Notes: a model not told the origin generated them from the letters alone. 64,000 nucleotides of DNA from Micromonospora sp. WMMA1947 (GCF_027497355.1 NZ_CP114909.1:4235001-4299000), one strand, 5' to 3'. Shown: positions 43,479-51,547, numbered from the stretch's first letter. A program made the numbers and translations.

Positions 43479-44956
43479 CGCGCTGCTCCGATCCGGCCGG
43501 CGTCGACGCTGCCGAACCAGTGGGTGAGGGTGTCGGTGAGGGTGTCGGTGCTGCCGGGTGAGGTCCAGGCGACGTAGCCGTCGGGTCGGATGAGGACGGT
43601 GTCGAGTGGGGTGTCGGGTTGGTGGGTCCAGGTTCCGGTGACGGTGTCGACGCGGTCGTGCCAGTGGTGGGTGGGTGGTGTGGTGGTGTCGGTGGTGACG
43701 AGGACGGCGCGGGCGGGGTGGAGGAGGTCGGCGATGCGGGTGTGGGTGCCGTCGGGCAGGGTGAGTTGGTCATCGGGTGGCATGCGTCGGCCGAGCAGGG
43801 GGTGGTCGCCGGGGCCGGTGTCGTAGCGGATGCCCAGCCCGCTGCCCAGACCGATGAGGTGCTCCGCCGCCGCCTTCGCGGTGGCCAGGTCGGACAGCAC
43901 GCGACGCAGGGGTTCCACGCCGTCGTCGCCGAGGTACAGCATCGACGCGGCCTTGGCGTTGCTGATCAGCTGCCGTCCGATCGGGTGGCGTTCGGCCTGG
44001 TAGGTGTCGAGCAGGCCGTCCGGCGCCCAGCCCCGTACCGCCGCCGCCAGCTTCCAGCCCAGGTTCACCGCGTCCAGCAGGCCGGCGCTGAGCCCCCAGG
44101 CGGCAAGCGGTGGCATCTCGTGCGCGGCGTCGCCGGCGAGGAAGATCCGGCCGCGCCGGTACTCGTCGGCCACCGCTGAGGCGTTGCCGCTGGCCCACAA
44201 CCACGGTGCCGCGCCGTGGTGGATGGATTCGCCGGTGAGCCGCTGCCACGCGTCGGCGACCTCGGTGAACGTCAGTGCCGCCGGATCGGGGTGCGGGCGC
44301 AGCGCCCGGTCGTGGATCACGATGCGGTAGCGGCCCTGGCCGACCGGAGTGCACACCACCATGTTGCCGCCGGGAAGGCGTTCACCGATCGGTCGCGGCC
44401 GCAGCGCCACCCCGGTGACCTCCGCGGTGTACATGCCCCGGGTGGCCGGCGTCGCGTCGGCCCCGATACCGGCCAGCGCACGGACGGTGCTTCCCGCGCC
44501 GTCGCACCCGACCAGGTAGGCGGCGGTCTCCTCGACGCGTCCCGCGGGCTCGTCGAAGGTCGCCACGACCCCGTGCTCCGTCTGCCGCAGGCCGACCAGC
44601 TCGTGGCGCCGGCGGACCGGTACGCCGAGTTCGTTCAGCCACCCCGCCAGCATCTCCTCGGTCCGGGACTGAGGCAGGCCCAGCACACCACTGTGGTCGT
44701 CGTCGAGCATGTCGAGAGCGATCCGCACGCCCCCGAAGTGGCCCATCGGGCCCCACCGGAAGGCGCCGAGCCGGGGGAGCAGACCGCGTTGGTCCAGCGA
44801 CTCGGCGGCGCGCCTGTTGAAGCCGAGCGCGCGGGACTCACCGGTGGGCGCGGCGAGCCGGTCGTAGACGCGGACTCTCGCCCCACCCAGGTGCAGTTCG
44901 CCGGCGAGCATCAGGCCGACCGGGCCCGCGCCCACCACGATCACATCAGTTTGCAT
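43475..44956 (-). CDS. FAD-dependent monooxygenase B of tandem pair
   Basis: 493 residues. GAGPVGLMLAGELHLGG and LVGCDGAGSTVRAL are normal, but the third FAD motif is GDAAHEMPPLAAWGLSAGLLDAVNLGWKLA, where the family has GGQGMNxGxQDA: Ala-Ala-Trp replaces Gly-Gly-Gln and Leu replaces Gln. The C-terminal segment is shared with monooxygenase A. A TTG frame extends 24 residues upstream but the ATG begins exactly at the family N-terminus. Divergent to the SDR gene across a gap with a StrR-type dyad. Confidence 0.87.
   Translation of the reverse strand: MQTDVIVVGAGPVGLMLAGELHLGGARVRVYDRLAAPTGESRALGFNRRAAESLDQRGLLPRLGAFRWGPMGHFGGVRIALDMLDDDHSGVLGLPQSRTEEMLAGWLNELGVPVRRRHELVGLRQTEHGVVATFDEPAGRVEETAAYLVGCDGAGSTVRALAGIGADATPATRGMYTAEVTGVALRPRPIGERLPGGNMVVCTPVGQGRYRIVIHDRALRPHPDPAALTFTEVADAWQRLTGESIHHGAAPWLWASGNASAVADEYRRGRIFLAGDAAHEMPPLAAWGLSAGLLDAVNLGWKLAAAVRGWAPDGLLDTYQAERHPIGRQLISNAKAASMLYLGDDGVEPLRRVLSDLATAKAAAEHLIGLGSGLGIRYDTGPGDHPLLGRRMPPDDQLTLPDGTHTRIADLLHPARAVLVTTDTTTPPTHHWHDRVDTVTGTWTHQPDTPLDTVLIRPDGYVAWTSPGSTDTLTDTLTHWFGSVDAGRIGAAR
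43507..43844. repeat. 338-bp direct repeat, copy 2
   Basis: Covers the 3' end of monooxygenase B, 1472 bases from copy 1 in the same orientation. One mismatch in 338. The sequence divergence on both sides is abrupt, which points to gene conversion or recent segmental replacement. Confidence 0.95.
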
Positions 44957-45055
44957 TGTTTCGGACCTCCACGCGCCGCGGCCAGAGAATCGCGACGCCA
45001 AAGTACACATCATTGCCGCGCGGCTCAACGTCGAACCATCGAAACGCGCTCAATT

Positions 45056-45084
45056 GTTCGACCGTGCATTCCTCCTGGTTGAAC
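45056..45084. promoter_or_regulatory. StrR-type operator, site 3
   Basis: GTTCGACCG-N11-TGGTTGAAC, 29 bases, with exact StrR spacing and the StrR half GTTCGAC. It sits in the 216-bp gap between monooxygenase B and the SDR gene, 89 bases before the SDR start. Confidence 0.65.
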
Positions 45085-45172
45085 CGGTGGCCGCGCAGAG
45101 CAATTTCAGAGATGCCGGATGTCGTGCTGCCGATCAGGATGGACACAAAAGCACGAGGGAAGGATTCCAGAC

Positions 45173-45901
45173 GTGCCGGTCGGCAGAATCGCGCTCATCA
45201 CGGGCGCGAACAAGGGCATCGGGTACGAGATCGCACGCCAGCTGGGGGAGCGGGGATACGTCGTCCTCGTCGGAGCCCGGGACGAGGTCCGCGGCAAGCA
45301 GGCGGTCGAGTCGCTCTCGGCCCGGGGCGTCGACGCCGTCCGGCTGCGGATCGACGTGACGGACGAGACCTCCGTCGTCGACGCCGCGGCCGAGATCGAG
45401 CGGCGCTACGGCCGCCTGGACGTGCTGGTGAACAACGCCGGGATCGCCGGCGGCTCCACCGGTGCCCCCAGCACGGTGAGCGCGGCCGATCTCCGTCAGG
45501 TGTACGAGACGAACGTCCTCGGTGTCGTGTCGGTGACGAACGCGATGCTCCCGCTGCTGCGCCGCGCCGAGGCCGCGCGAATCGTCAACATGTCCAGCCA
45601 CCTGGGCTCCCTCACCCTGAACTCGGCACCGGACTCGCCGTTCGCCGGCCTCAACATGGTCGCGTACCAGTCGTCGAAGACCGCGCTGAACGCCGTCACT
45701 GTCGCGTACGCCAAGGAGCTGCGGGACACGCCGATCAAGGTGAACGCGGCGAGCCCCGGAGTGGTGGCGACGGACCTCAACCACCACCGCGGAAACCGGA
45801 CTCCGGCTCAGGGGGCGGCGATCGCGGTCCGGCTGGCGACGCTCGACGACACGGGACCGTCGGGCGCCTGCCTGGCGGAGGAAGGCGTCGTTCCCTGGTG
45901 A
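45173..45901 (+). CDS. Short-chain dehydrogenase/reductase
   Basis: 242 residues. NADPH motif TGANKGIGYEIARQLGERG, NNAG in VLVNNAGIAGG, catalytic Ser in NMSSHLG and YxxxK in YQSSKTALNAVTVAYAKEL. The TGANKGIG form resembles carbonyl reductase-like SDRs. GTG start with AAGGA upstream. It probably reduces a quinone or ketone of the polyketide. Fifty bases before the NmrA-like gene on the same strand. Confidence 0.88.
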   Translation: MPVGRIALITGANKGIGYEIARQLGERGYVVLVGARDEVRGKQAVESLSARGVDAVRLRIDVTDETSVVDAAAEIERRYGRLDVLVNNAGIAGGSTGAPSTVSAADLRQVYETNVLGVVSVTNAMLPLLRRAEAARIVNMSSHLGSLTLNSAPDSPFAGLNMVAYQSSKTALNAVTVAYAKELRDTPIKVNAASPGVVATDLNHHRGNRTPAQGAAIAVRLATLDDTGPSGACLAEEGVVPW

Positions 45902-45951
45902 CAGGCCCGGGGCGACGGATCGACGACTTGACGACAAGGGGGACAGGGATC

Positions 45952-46821
45952 GTGGCGGTAGATGGGCCGATTCTGGTGCTGGGCGGTACCGGCCGGCAGG
46001 GTGGTGCGACCGCTCGCGAGCTGCTGAGGCGAGGGCGGGTGGTGCACGCCCTGGTCCGCGACCCGCAGGCTCCCGCGGCGCGGGCGCTGGCCGACGCGGG
46101 CGCCGTGCTGGTGCACGGCGACTTCGACGACGAGGCCTCGTTGCGGGCGGCGATGACCGGCGTGCACGGGGTGTTCAGCGTCCAGACGTTCCGGACGCCC
46201 GGCGGGGTGGCCACCGAGGAGCGGCAGGGCAAGGCGGTGGCCGACGCGGCCGCCCGGACCGGCGTGGCACACCTCGTCTACAGCTCCGTCGGCGGCGCGG
46301 AACGGTCCAGCGGTGTCGACCACTTCGAGAGCAAGTGGCACGTCGAGCAGCACATCCAGAAGCTCGGTGTCCCGGCGACCGTCCTGCGGCCGACGATGTT
46401 CCACGAGGTCTTCCTGGACACCGGTCCCCGCCTCGTGGACGGCCGGCTGGTCCTCGGCCTGTGGCTGCGGCCCGACGTCCCGCTGCAGCTCATCGCGACC
46501 AGCGACATCGCCGGGTTCGCCGCGGACGCCTTCGAGGATCCGGACACCTGGCTGGGCCGGCAGGTGGAGATCGCCGGTGACGAACTCACCGGGCCGCAGA
46601 TGGCCGAGGCGTTCGCGCGCGTGGCGGGCATTCCGGCGCGCTACCAGGAGCTGCCCATCGAACAGCTCCGAGCCGTTCGCCCGGACCTGGCGGCCATGTT
46701 CGACTTCTTCAACGACAGGGGCTACCGCGCCGACCTGCCGGCACTCCGGCGCATCCGGCAGGACCTGGTCAGCCTGGAGGACTTCCTGCGTACCAGCTGG
46801 ACCGCCCCTGTGGCGGCCTGA
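45952..46821 (+). CDS. NmrA-like NAD(P)-binding protein, candidate dimerase or reductase
   Basis: 289 residues. LVLGGTGRQGGATARELLRRG is the Rossmann motif and there is no YxxxK, as in NmrA/ActVA-ORF4-type proteins. ActVA-ORF4 is an NmrA-family protein linked to dimerisation in actinorhodin formation and a homologue is reported in the lomaiviticin cluster; on that basis a C-C dimerising role is possible. Simple quinone reduction is the alternative. GTG start after AAGGGGG. Ends before a 16-bp hairpin. Confidence 0.83.
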   Translation: MAVDGPILVLGGTGRQGGATARELLRRGRVVHALVRDPQAPAARALADAGAVLVHGDFDDEASLRAAMTGVHGVFSVQTFRTPGGVATEERQGKAVADAAARTGVAHLVYSSVGGAERSSGVDHFESKWHVEQHIQKLGVPATVLRPTMFHEVFLDTGPRLVDGRLVLGLWLRPDVPLQLIATSDIAGFAADAFEDPDTWLGRQVEIAGDELTGPQMAEAFARVAGIPARYQELPIEQLRAVRPDLAAMFDFFNDRGYRADLPALRRIRQDLVSLEDFLRTSWTAPVAA

Positions 46822-46837
46822 CCAGCCGGCGCGACAA

Positions 46838-46875
46838 ATGTGCCCGCCCTCCCGATCCGGGGAGGGCGGGCACAT
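46838..46875. terminator. Bidirectional hairpin terminator
   Basis: 16-bp stem beginning ATGTGCCCGCCCTCCC with a six-base loop, between the convergent NmrA-like and thioredoxin-fold genes. Confidence 0.85.
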
Positions 46876-46883
46876 CGCGCGGA

Positions 46884-47501
46884 TCAGGTGACGACCGGGC
46901 CGCTGGTGCGGCTGCGCTTGAGCTCGAAAAACCCGTCGGTCCGGGCCAGCGCGAGCACGCCGTCCCAGAGCCGGAGCGCGGCGTCGCCACGCGGGACCGG
47001 TGACACCACCGGGCCGAAGAACGCGACGTCCCCCACCGCGATGACCGGTGTGCCCACGTCGGTGCCGACCCGGCTGATGCCGTCGTCGTGCGAGGCTCGA
47101 ACGGCCTCGTCGAACTCGTCGGACCCGGCCGCCGCGGCCACCCCGGGATCCATGCCGGCGGCGACCAGCGCCGCCTCGTAGGTGGCCCGGTCCCGGGACG
47201 CCCGGTCGACGTGGAACCGGGTACCCAGTTCGGTGTAGAGCCGTCCCAGCGACTCCGGCCCGTACCGCTGCTCGGCGGCGACGCAGACCCGCACCGCCTC
47301 CAGCGAGGACCGCAGACCCGTCCGGTACCGCTCGGGCAGGTCGTCGCGCCCCTCGTTGAGCACCGCCAGACTCATGACGTGCCAGCACGGCCTGACCGGA
47401 CGGTGTTCGGCGACTTCGAGAATCCACCGAGAGGTGATCCACGCCCATGGACACGTCGGGTCGAACCAGAAGTCCACAGTGGTACCGACACCGTCCGGCA
47501 T
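46884..47501 (-). CDS. Rv2466c-like mycothiol-dependent DsbA-fold protein with CPWA active site
   Basis: 205 residues. Close to the mycobacterial mycothiol-dependent nitroreductase Rv2466c: WFDPTCPWAWITSRWILEVAE, HVMSLAVLNEGRDDLPERYR, GISRVGTDVGTPVIAVG and VAFFGPVVSPVPRG match it block by block. Rv2466c has CPWC; here the second Cys is Ala20, leaving Cys17 alone. A monothiol mechanism with mycothiol, or conjugation, is possible; removal of a reactive diazo or nitroso group is an attractive idea. First gene of a leftward set with the cyclase and ketoreductase further upstream. Confidence 0.88.
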   Translation of the reverse strand: MPDGVGTTVDFWFDPTCPWAWITSRWILEVAEHRPVRPCWHVMSLAVLNEGRDDLPERYRTGLRSSLEAVRVCVAAEQRYGPESLGRLYTELGTRFHVDRASRDRATYEAALVAAGMDPGVAAAAGSDEFDEAVRASHDDGISRVGTDVGTPVIAVGDVAFFGPVVSPVPRGDAALRLWDGVLALARTDGFFELKRSRTSGPVVT

Positions 47502-47563
47502 CGCCGGCCTCCTCGCAGTGCTTGTGATCGGAACTCGTACGACTCGCGAGTGCGGCCGGCGGA

Positions 47564-47893
47564 TCAGCCGAGCGGCTCCCAGTGGTAGAAGCGGGTGGCC
47601 ATGGCGTCCGCGGGGGAGCGCCAGGTCGCCGGGTCGTACGGCTCGATGAACGGCTTCAGGTCCTCGCTGATCCTGATGAACCGGGGGTCGGTGCGGGCCT
47701 CGATGATCCGCTCGCCGCCGTACTCGCCGTCGAAGTCCTGCAGGTGGAAGTACAACCCTCGATAGCTGAAGAGCTCACGACGCCGGGTGCCCATGCGCTG
47801 TGGCATGTCGGTCCGGTCGAACGCGCCGAACAGTTCGGCCACCTCGGTCGACGACTGCGGTTGCATCCGACCGACGATCAGGGTGCTGTGCAT
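47564..47893 (-). CDS. TcmI-family polyketide cyclase
   Basis: 109 residues, the usual length. STLIVGRMQPQSSTEVAELFGAFDRTDMPQRMGTRRRELFSYRGLYFHLQDF and FIEPYDPATWRSPADAMATRFYHWEP match TcmI/JadI-type cyclases of type II PKS pathways, which close later rings of the poly-beta-keto chain. The ATG starts the conserved N-terminal strand. 43 bases downstream of the ketoreductase. Confidence 0.93.
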   Translation of the reverse strand: MHSTLIVGRMQPQSSTEVAELFGAFDRTDMPQRMGTRRRELFSYRGLYFHLQDFDGEYGGERIIEARTDPRFIRISEDLKPFIEPYDPATWRSPADAMATRFYHWEPLG

Positions 47894-47936
47894 GTCAAGC
47901 TCACCGCCTTCGTTGCGGGATCGGGGGTGGACGCGA

Positions 47937-48722
47937 TCAGTAGTTCCCGAGGCCACCACAGACGTTCATCGCCTGCGCGGTCACCGGGGCGGCGGCATCA
48001 CTGACCAGATAACCGACGAGGCCGGCGACCTCCTCGGGGGTGGAGTACCGGCCGAGGGGGATCTTCGCCTCGAACCGCTCGAGGATCGCCGCCTCGGTCG
48101 TCTCGAAGTGCGCGGCGTAGCCCTGCCGTACCCGCTGGGCCATGGGCGTCTCGACGTAGCCGGGACAGACGGCGTTCACCGTGACCCCGGTCTTCGCCAG
48201 TTCCAGTCCCAGCGCCTTCGTGAAGCCGACGACACCGTGCTTGGACGCGGAGTACGGGGCGCCCAGCACCACACCCTGCTTGCCGCCGGTCGACGCGATG
48301 TTGATGATCCGTCCCCAGCCGCGGTCGAGCGACCCGCCCGACCGGAGCACCTCCCGGGTCACCCGGAAGACGCCGTTCAGGTTGGTCTCGATGACGTCGT
48401 ACCAGAGTTCGTCACTGATGTCGCTGGTCACCCCGCCGCCGCTGCGGCCGGCGCTGTTGACCAGGACGTCGACACGCCCGTACCTGCGCACGGCGGCAGC
48501 CACCAGCTGTTCGACGTCCTCACCGCGCCGGACGTCGGCGGTCACGCCGTCGGCGTCGTGACCGGCCGCGCGTAGCTTGCCGACCGTCTCCTCGACGGAT
48601 TCGGGGTTCCGCGCACAGACGAAGACCTTGAGGCCGTCACGGGCGAGTCTTTCCGCCACCGCAAGGCCGATTCCGCTGGTTCCACCGGTGATCAGCGCAA
48701 CTCGCTGTCCGTTGTCCGTCAT
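47937..48722 (-). CDS. Type II PKS ketoreductase (ActIII family)
   Basis: 261 residues. Reduces the C-9 ketone of the nascent polyketide. TGGTSGIGLAVAERLARDG, NSAGRSGGG, NIASTGGKQGVVLGAPYSASKHGVVGFTKALGLEL (with YxxxK) and PGYVETPMAQRVRQGYA are typical ActIII signatures. With the TcmI-type cyclase and the double-START aromatase it completes the early cyclisation set of an angucycline; only the minimal PKS is missing in the window. Divergent to the AlpH-like gene. Confidence 0.94.
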   Translation of the reverse strand: MTDNGQRVALITGGTSGIGLAVAERLARDGLKVFVCARNPESVEETVGKLRAAGHDADGVTADVRRGEDVEQLVAAAVRRYGRVDVLVNSAGRSGGGVTSDISDELWYDVIETNLNGVFRVTREVLRSGGSLDRGWGRIINIASTGGKQGVVLGAPYSASKHGVVGFTKALGLELAKTGVTVNAVCPGYVETPMAQRVRQGYAAHFETTEAAILERFEAKIPLGRYSTPEEVAGLVGYLVSDAAAPVTAQAMNVCGGLGNY

Positions 48723-48806
48723 TCGACCCGCCCCTCACCAATATCGTGTCGCGGCAGTATCTCAGCAATTTCAGAAATCTCACTCGAGCCTCGGTGGAAG
48801 CATTTG

Positions 48807-48835
48807 TTTCAACCGCTCCGGCTCTCCAGTTGAAC
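48807..48835. promoter_or_regulatory. StrR-type operator, site 4
   Basis: TTTCAACCG-N11-CAGTTGAAC, 29 bases with StrR spacing and one mismatch within the dyad arms. In the 195-bp gap between the ketoreductase and the methyltransferase-like gene, 83 bases before the latter. Confidence 0.65.
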
Positions 48836-48917
48836 GACCTCGGCGGAGCTTGCGATCGGAAAAGGCACCGATCTATCGTCTGGCAACCCCGCAATTTCCC
48901 ATTCCTGGAGGAGAATC

Positions 48918-49955
48918 ATGTCCGCATTGCCTACCGTGCCCGCAGTGCGGGACAACTCGGCGGCCTACGCGCTGCTCGATCTGATCCAGGGTTCGGTGAT
49001 CACCCAGGCGATCTCCGTGGCAGCCAAGCTCGGCGTCGCCGACGTTCTCGCCGACGGGCCCCTGCCGGCCGAGGAGATCGCCAAGCGCGTCGGATCCGAC
49101 AGCGAGGCGACGTACCGGCTGCTGCGTACTCTCTCCGGTTGCTCGGTGTTCGCGCTTCGGGCCGACGGCCGGTTCGAGCTCACGCCGATGGGTGACGCGC
49201 TGCGCGAGGGCGCCCCGGACTCGATGCGCGGCATCGCCATGCTGATGGGGCACCCGCTGCTCTGGGAGGAGTGGGCGCACCTCATCGAGTCGGTCCGCAC
49301 CGGCGAGGCCAACATGCCCAAGCTGCGCGGCATGGGCGCCTACGAGTTCCTCATGTCGAACCCCGCGTACGCCGCCGAGTTCTTCCAGGGCATGGGCAGC
49401 ATGTCCGACTCGGAGACCGACCCGGTCCTCGCGGCGTACGACTTCTCGAGCTTCGGCACCATCGTGGACGTCGTCGGCGGGCGCGGCCGGCTCCTGGCCG
49501 GCATCCTCGCCGGGGCAACCAAGACCCGGGGCATCCTGTACGACAACGAGGTCGCGACCGCTGACGCGCCGGCGACGCTCGAGGCCGCAGGCGTCGCCGA
49601 CCGGGTCACGATCGAGAACGGTTCCCACTTCGACAAGCTGCCGGCCGGGGCCGACGCCTACGTGCTCAAGCACATCCTGCACGACTTCCCGGAGCAGGCA
49701 TGCCTGCAGCTGCTGCAGAACGTCCGGGAGGCGATCGCTCCCGGCGGCCGGATGCTCGTGATCGAGTACGTGCTCGAGGAGAACAACAAGCGCCACATCG
49801 GAAACATCATCGACCTGTGGCTGCTGCTCCTCCTCGGCGCGAAGGAGCGCACCCTGCCGCAGTACACCGAGCTCTTCGCCAAGGCGGGCATGAAGGTCAC
49901 CAGGGTGATCCCCACCGCCTCGCCGGTCTCGATCATCGAAGCCACTCCCGCCTGA
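48918..49955 (+). CDS. O-methyltransferase-like protein with altered SAM motif (AlpH-like)
   Basis: 345 residues. N-terminal dimerisation domain (about 15-110) and class I methyltransferase domain (about 170-340) with LKHILHDFPEQACLQLL. Motif I should be VDVGGGxG but reads VDVVGGRG (183-190), with Val186 for Gly. In kinamycin biosynthesis a methyltransferase-like enzyme, AlpH, is reported to join L-glutamylhydrazine to the benzofluorene without SAM; this protein has the size, context and damaged motif expected for that role. GGAGGAG precedes the ATG. First gene of a rightward operon of six. Confidence 0.87.
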   Translation: MSALPTVPAVRDNSAAYALLDLIQGSVITQAISVAAKLGVADVLADGPLPAEEIAKRVGSDSEATYRLLRTLSGCSVFALRADGRFELTPMGDALREGAPDSMRGIAMLMGHPLLWEEWAHLIESVRTGEANMPKLRGMGAYEFLMSNPAYAAEFFQGMGSMSDSETDPVLAAYDFSSFGTIVDVVGGRGRLLAGILAGATKTRGILYDNEVATADAPATLEAAGVADRVTIENGSHFDKLPAGADAYVLKHILHDFPEQACLQLLQNVREAIAPGGRMLVIEYVLEENNKRHIGNIIDLWLLLLLGAKERTLPQYTELFAKAGMKVTRVIPTASPVSIIEATPA

Positions 49956-50009
49956 GCCGCGGCGGGCACGCCCCGGCTGCGGGACTCCCACGAGAAGCGA
50001 GGTCAGATC

Positions 50010-51521
50010 ATGGATACGGATGTCATCGTCATCGGTGCTGGTCCCACGGGACTGATGCTCGCTGCCGAACTTCGCCTCGGTGGCGCGGAGGTCACCGTCT
50101 TCGAACGGCGGAGCGAGCGGAGCTGGGAGTCACGCGGCATCGGCTTCACGGCGCGCGCGGCGGAGGTGTTCCAGCAGCGCGGCCTCCTCGAGAGGCTGGA
50201 GAACACCGAGATCACCCGGCAGGGGCACTTCGGCGGCATCCCGCTCGACTTCGGGGTGCTCGAGGACTCGCACTTCGGCGTGCGCGGCGCACCCCAGTTC
50301 GTGGTGGAGGAGATGCTGGAGAAGCGGGCGCTGGAACTCGGTGTGACTCTGCACCGCGGGCACGAGCTCACCGACCTGGCCGATTCGGGAGACGGCGTCA
50401 CGGTGACCGTGCAGGGTCCCGACGGCCGTGCCGAGTACTCGGCCCGGTACCTCGTCGGGTGTGACGGCGGCCGGAGCACGGTGCGGAAGCTGGCCGCCTT
50501 CGACTTCCCGGGCCGGGACGCGACGTGCGAGATGTACCTGGCGGACGTCACCGGCTGTGACATCCGGCCCCGGATGATCGGCGAACTGCTCCCGAACGGC
50601 ATGGTCATGGCGGGCCCGCTCGGCGAGGGCTACTTCCGCATCATCGTCTGCGAGACCGGTACGCCGCCGGACCGCAACCGCCAGGTCACCTTCGCCGACG
50701 TGGCGGACGCCTGGCAGCGGCTTACCGGCGACTCCATCCACGGCGGCGAGGCGCGATGGGTCAGCCGCTTCACCGACGCCACGCGGCAGGTCACCGAGTA
50801 CCGGCGGGGCCGCGTCCTGCTGGCCGGCGACGCCGCGCACATCCACCTCCCCGCCGGCGGCCAGGGGATGAGCATCGGCCTGCAGGACGCGGTGAACCTC
50901 GGCTGGAAGCTCGCGGCCGCGGTCCGGGGGACGGGGGACGACGCCCTTCTCGACACGTATCACAGCGAGCGGCACCCGGTGGGCGCCCGGGTCCTGCGCA
51001 ACACGCGGGCCCAGGGGACCCTGAACCTCAGCGGCAAGGCGACGGAGCCGCTGCGGGCCGTCGTGGCGGAGCTCATCGCGCTGCCCGTGGTGGCGCGACA
51101 CCTGTCCGGCATGGTGAGCGGACTCGACATCCGGTACGACGTCGGCGCGGAGGGCCACCCGCTCCTCGGCGCGCGGATCCCGGACCGGGACGTGGACCTC
51201 GCGGACGGCGGCACCGACCGGATCGCGCGGCTGCTGCACACCGCGCGCGGCGTGCTGATCACCGCCGACGGCTCCGGGGAGACCAGCCGTCGCGCCGCGC
51301 CCTGGTCCGACCGGGTCGACGTGGTACGCGTCCGCAGCGTGCCGGTCGGGTCGCGCGAGGACGGGGCCGCGCCGGAATCGGTGCTGGTCCGCCCGGACGG
51401 GCACGTCGCCTGGGTCGCGCCGGACGGAGGCGACCTCGACGAGGCGCTGCGGCGCTGGTTCGGCGCGCCCCGGCCGGCCGGCGACACGGCGGACTCCCCG
51501 CAGCTCGCGTCCGCCCGATAG
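50010..51521 (+). CDS. FAD-dependent monooxygenase C
   Basis: 503 residues, PgaE/JadH type. GAGPTGLMLAAELRLGG, LVGCDGGRSTVRKL and GDAAHIHLPAGGQGMSIGLQDAVNLGWKLA are all canonical, so it should bind FAD well. Such enzymes hydroxylate and dehydrate the angucycline to dehydrorabelomycin-type products. 54 bases after the AlpH-like gene, GAGG upstream of the ATG. Confidence 0.9.
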   Translation: MDTDVIVIGAGPTGLMLAAELRLGGAEVTVFERRSERSWESRGIGFTARAAEVFQQRGLLERLENTEITRQGHFGGIPLDFGVLEDSHFGVRGAPQFVVEEMLEKRALELGVTLHRGHELTDLADSGDGVTVTVQGPDGRAEYSARYLVGCDGGRSTVRKLAAFDFPGRDATCEMYLADVTGCDIRPRMIGELLPNGMVMAGPLGEGYFRIIVCETGTPPDRNRQVTFADVADAWQRLTGDSIHGGEARWVSRFTDATRQVTEYRRGRVLLAGDAAHIHLPAGGQGMSIGLQDAVNLGWKLAAAVRGTGDDALLDTYHSERHPVGARVLRNTRAQGTLNLSGKATEPLRAVVAELIALPVVARHLSGMVSGLDIRYDVGAEGHPLLGARIPDRDVDLADGGTDRIARLLHTARGVLITADGSGETSRRAAPWSDRVDVVRVRSVPVGSREDGAAPESVLVRPDGHVAWVAPDGGDLDEALRRWFGAPRPAGDTADSPQLASAR

Positions 51522-51547
51522 ACGTCCCGTCGCCAGAGGAGGCAAAC

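Noticed and set aside
42035..43844. Insertion sequence or transposon bounded by the 338-bp direct repeats
   Set aside because: No transposase, no terminal inverted repeats or target duplication; both copies are coding 3' ends of homologous genes.
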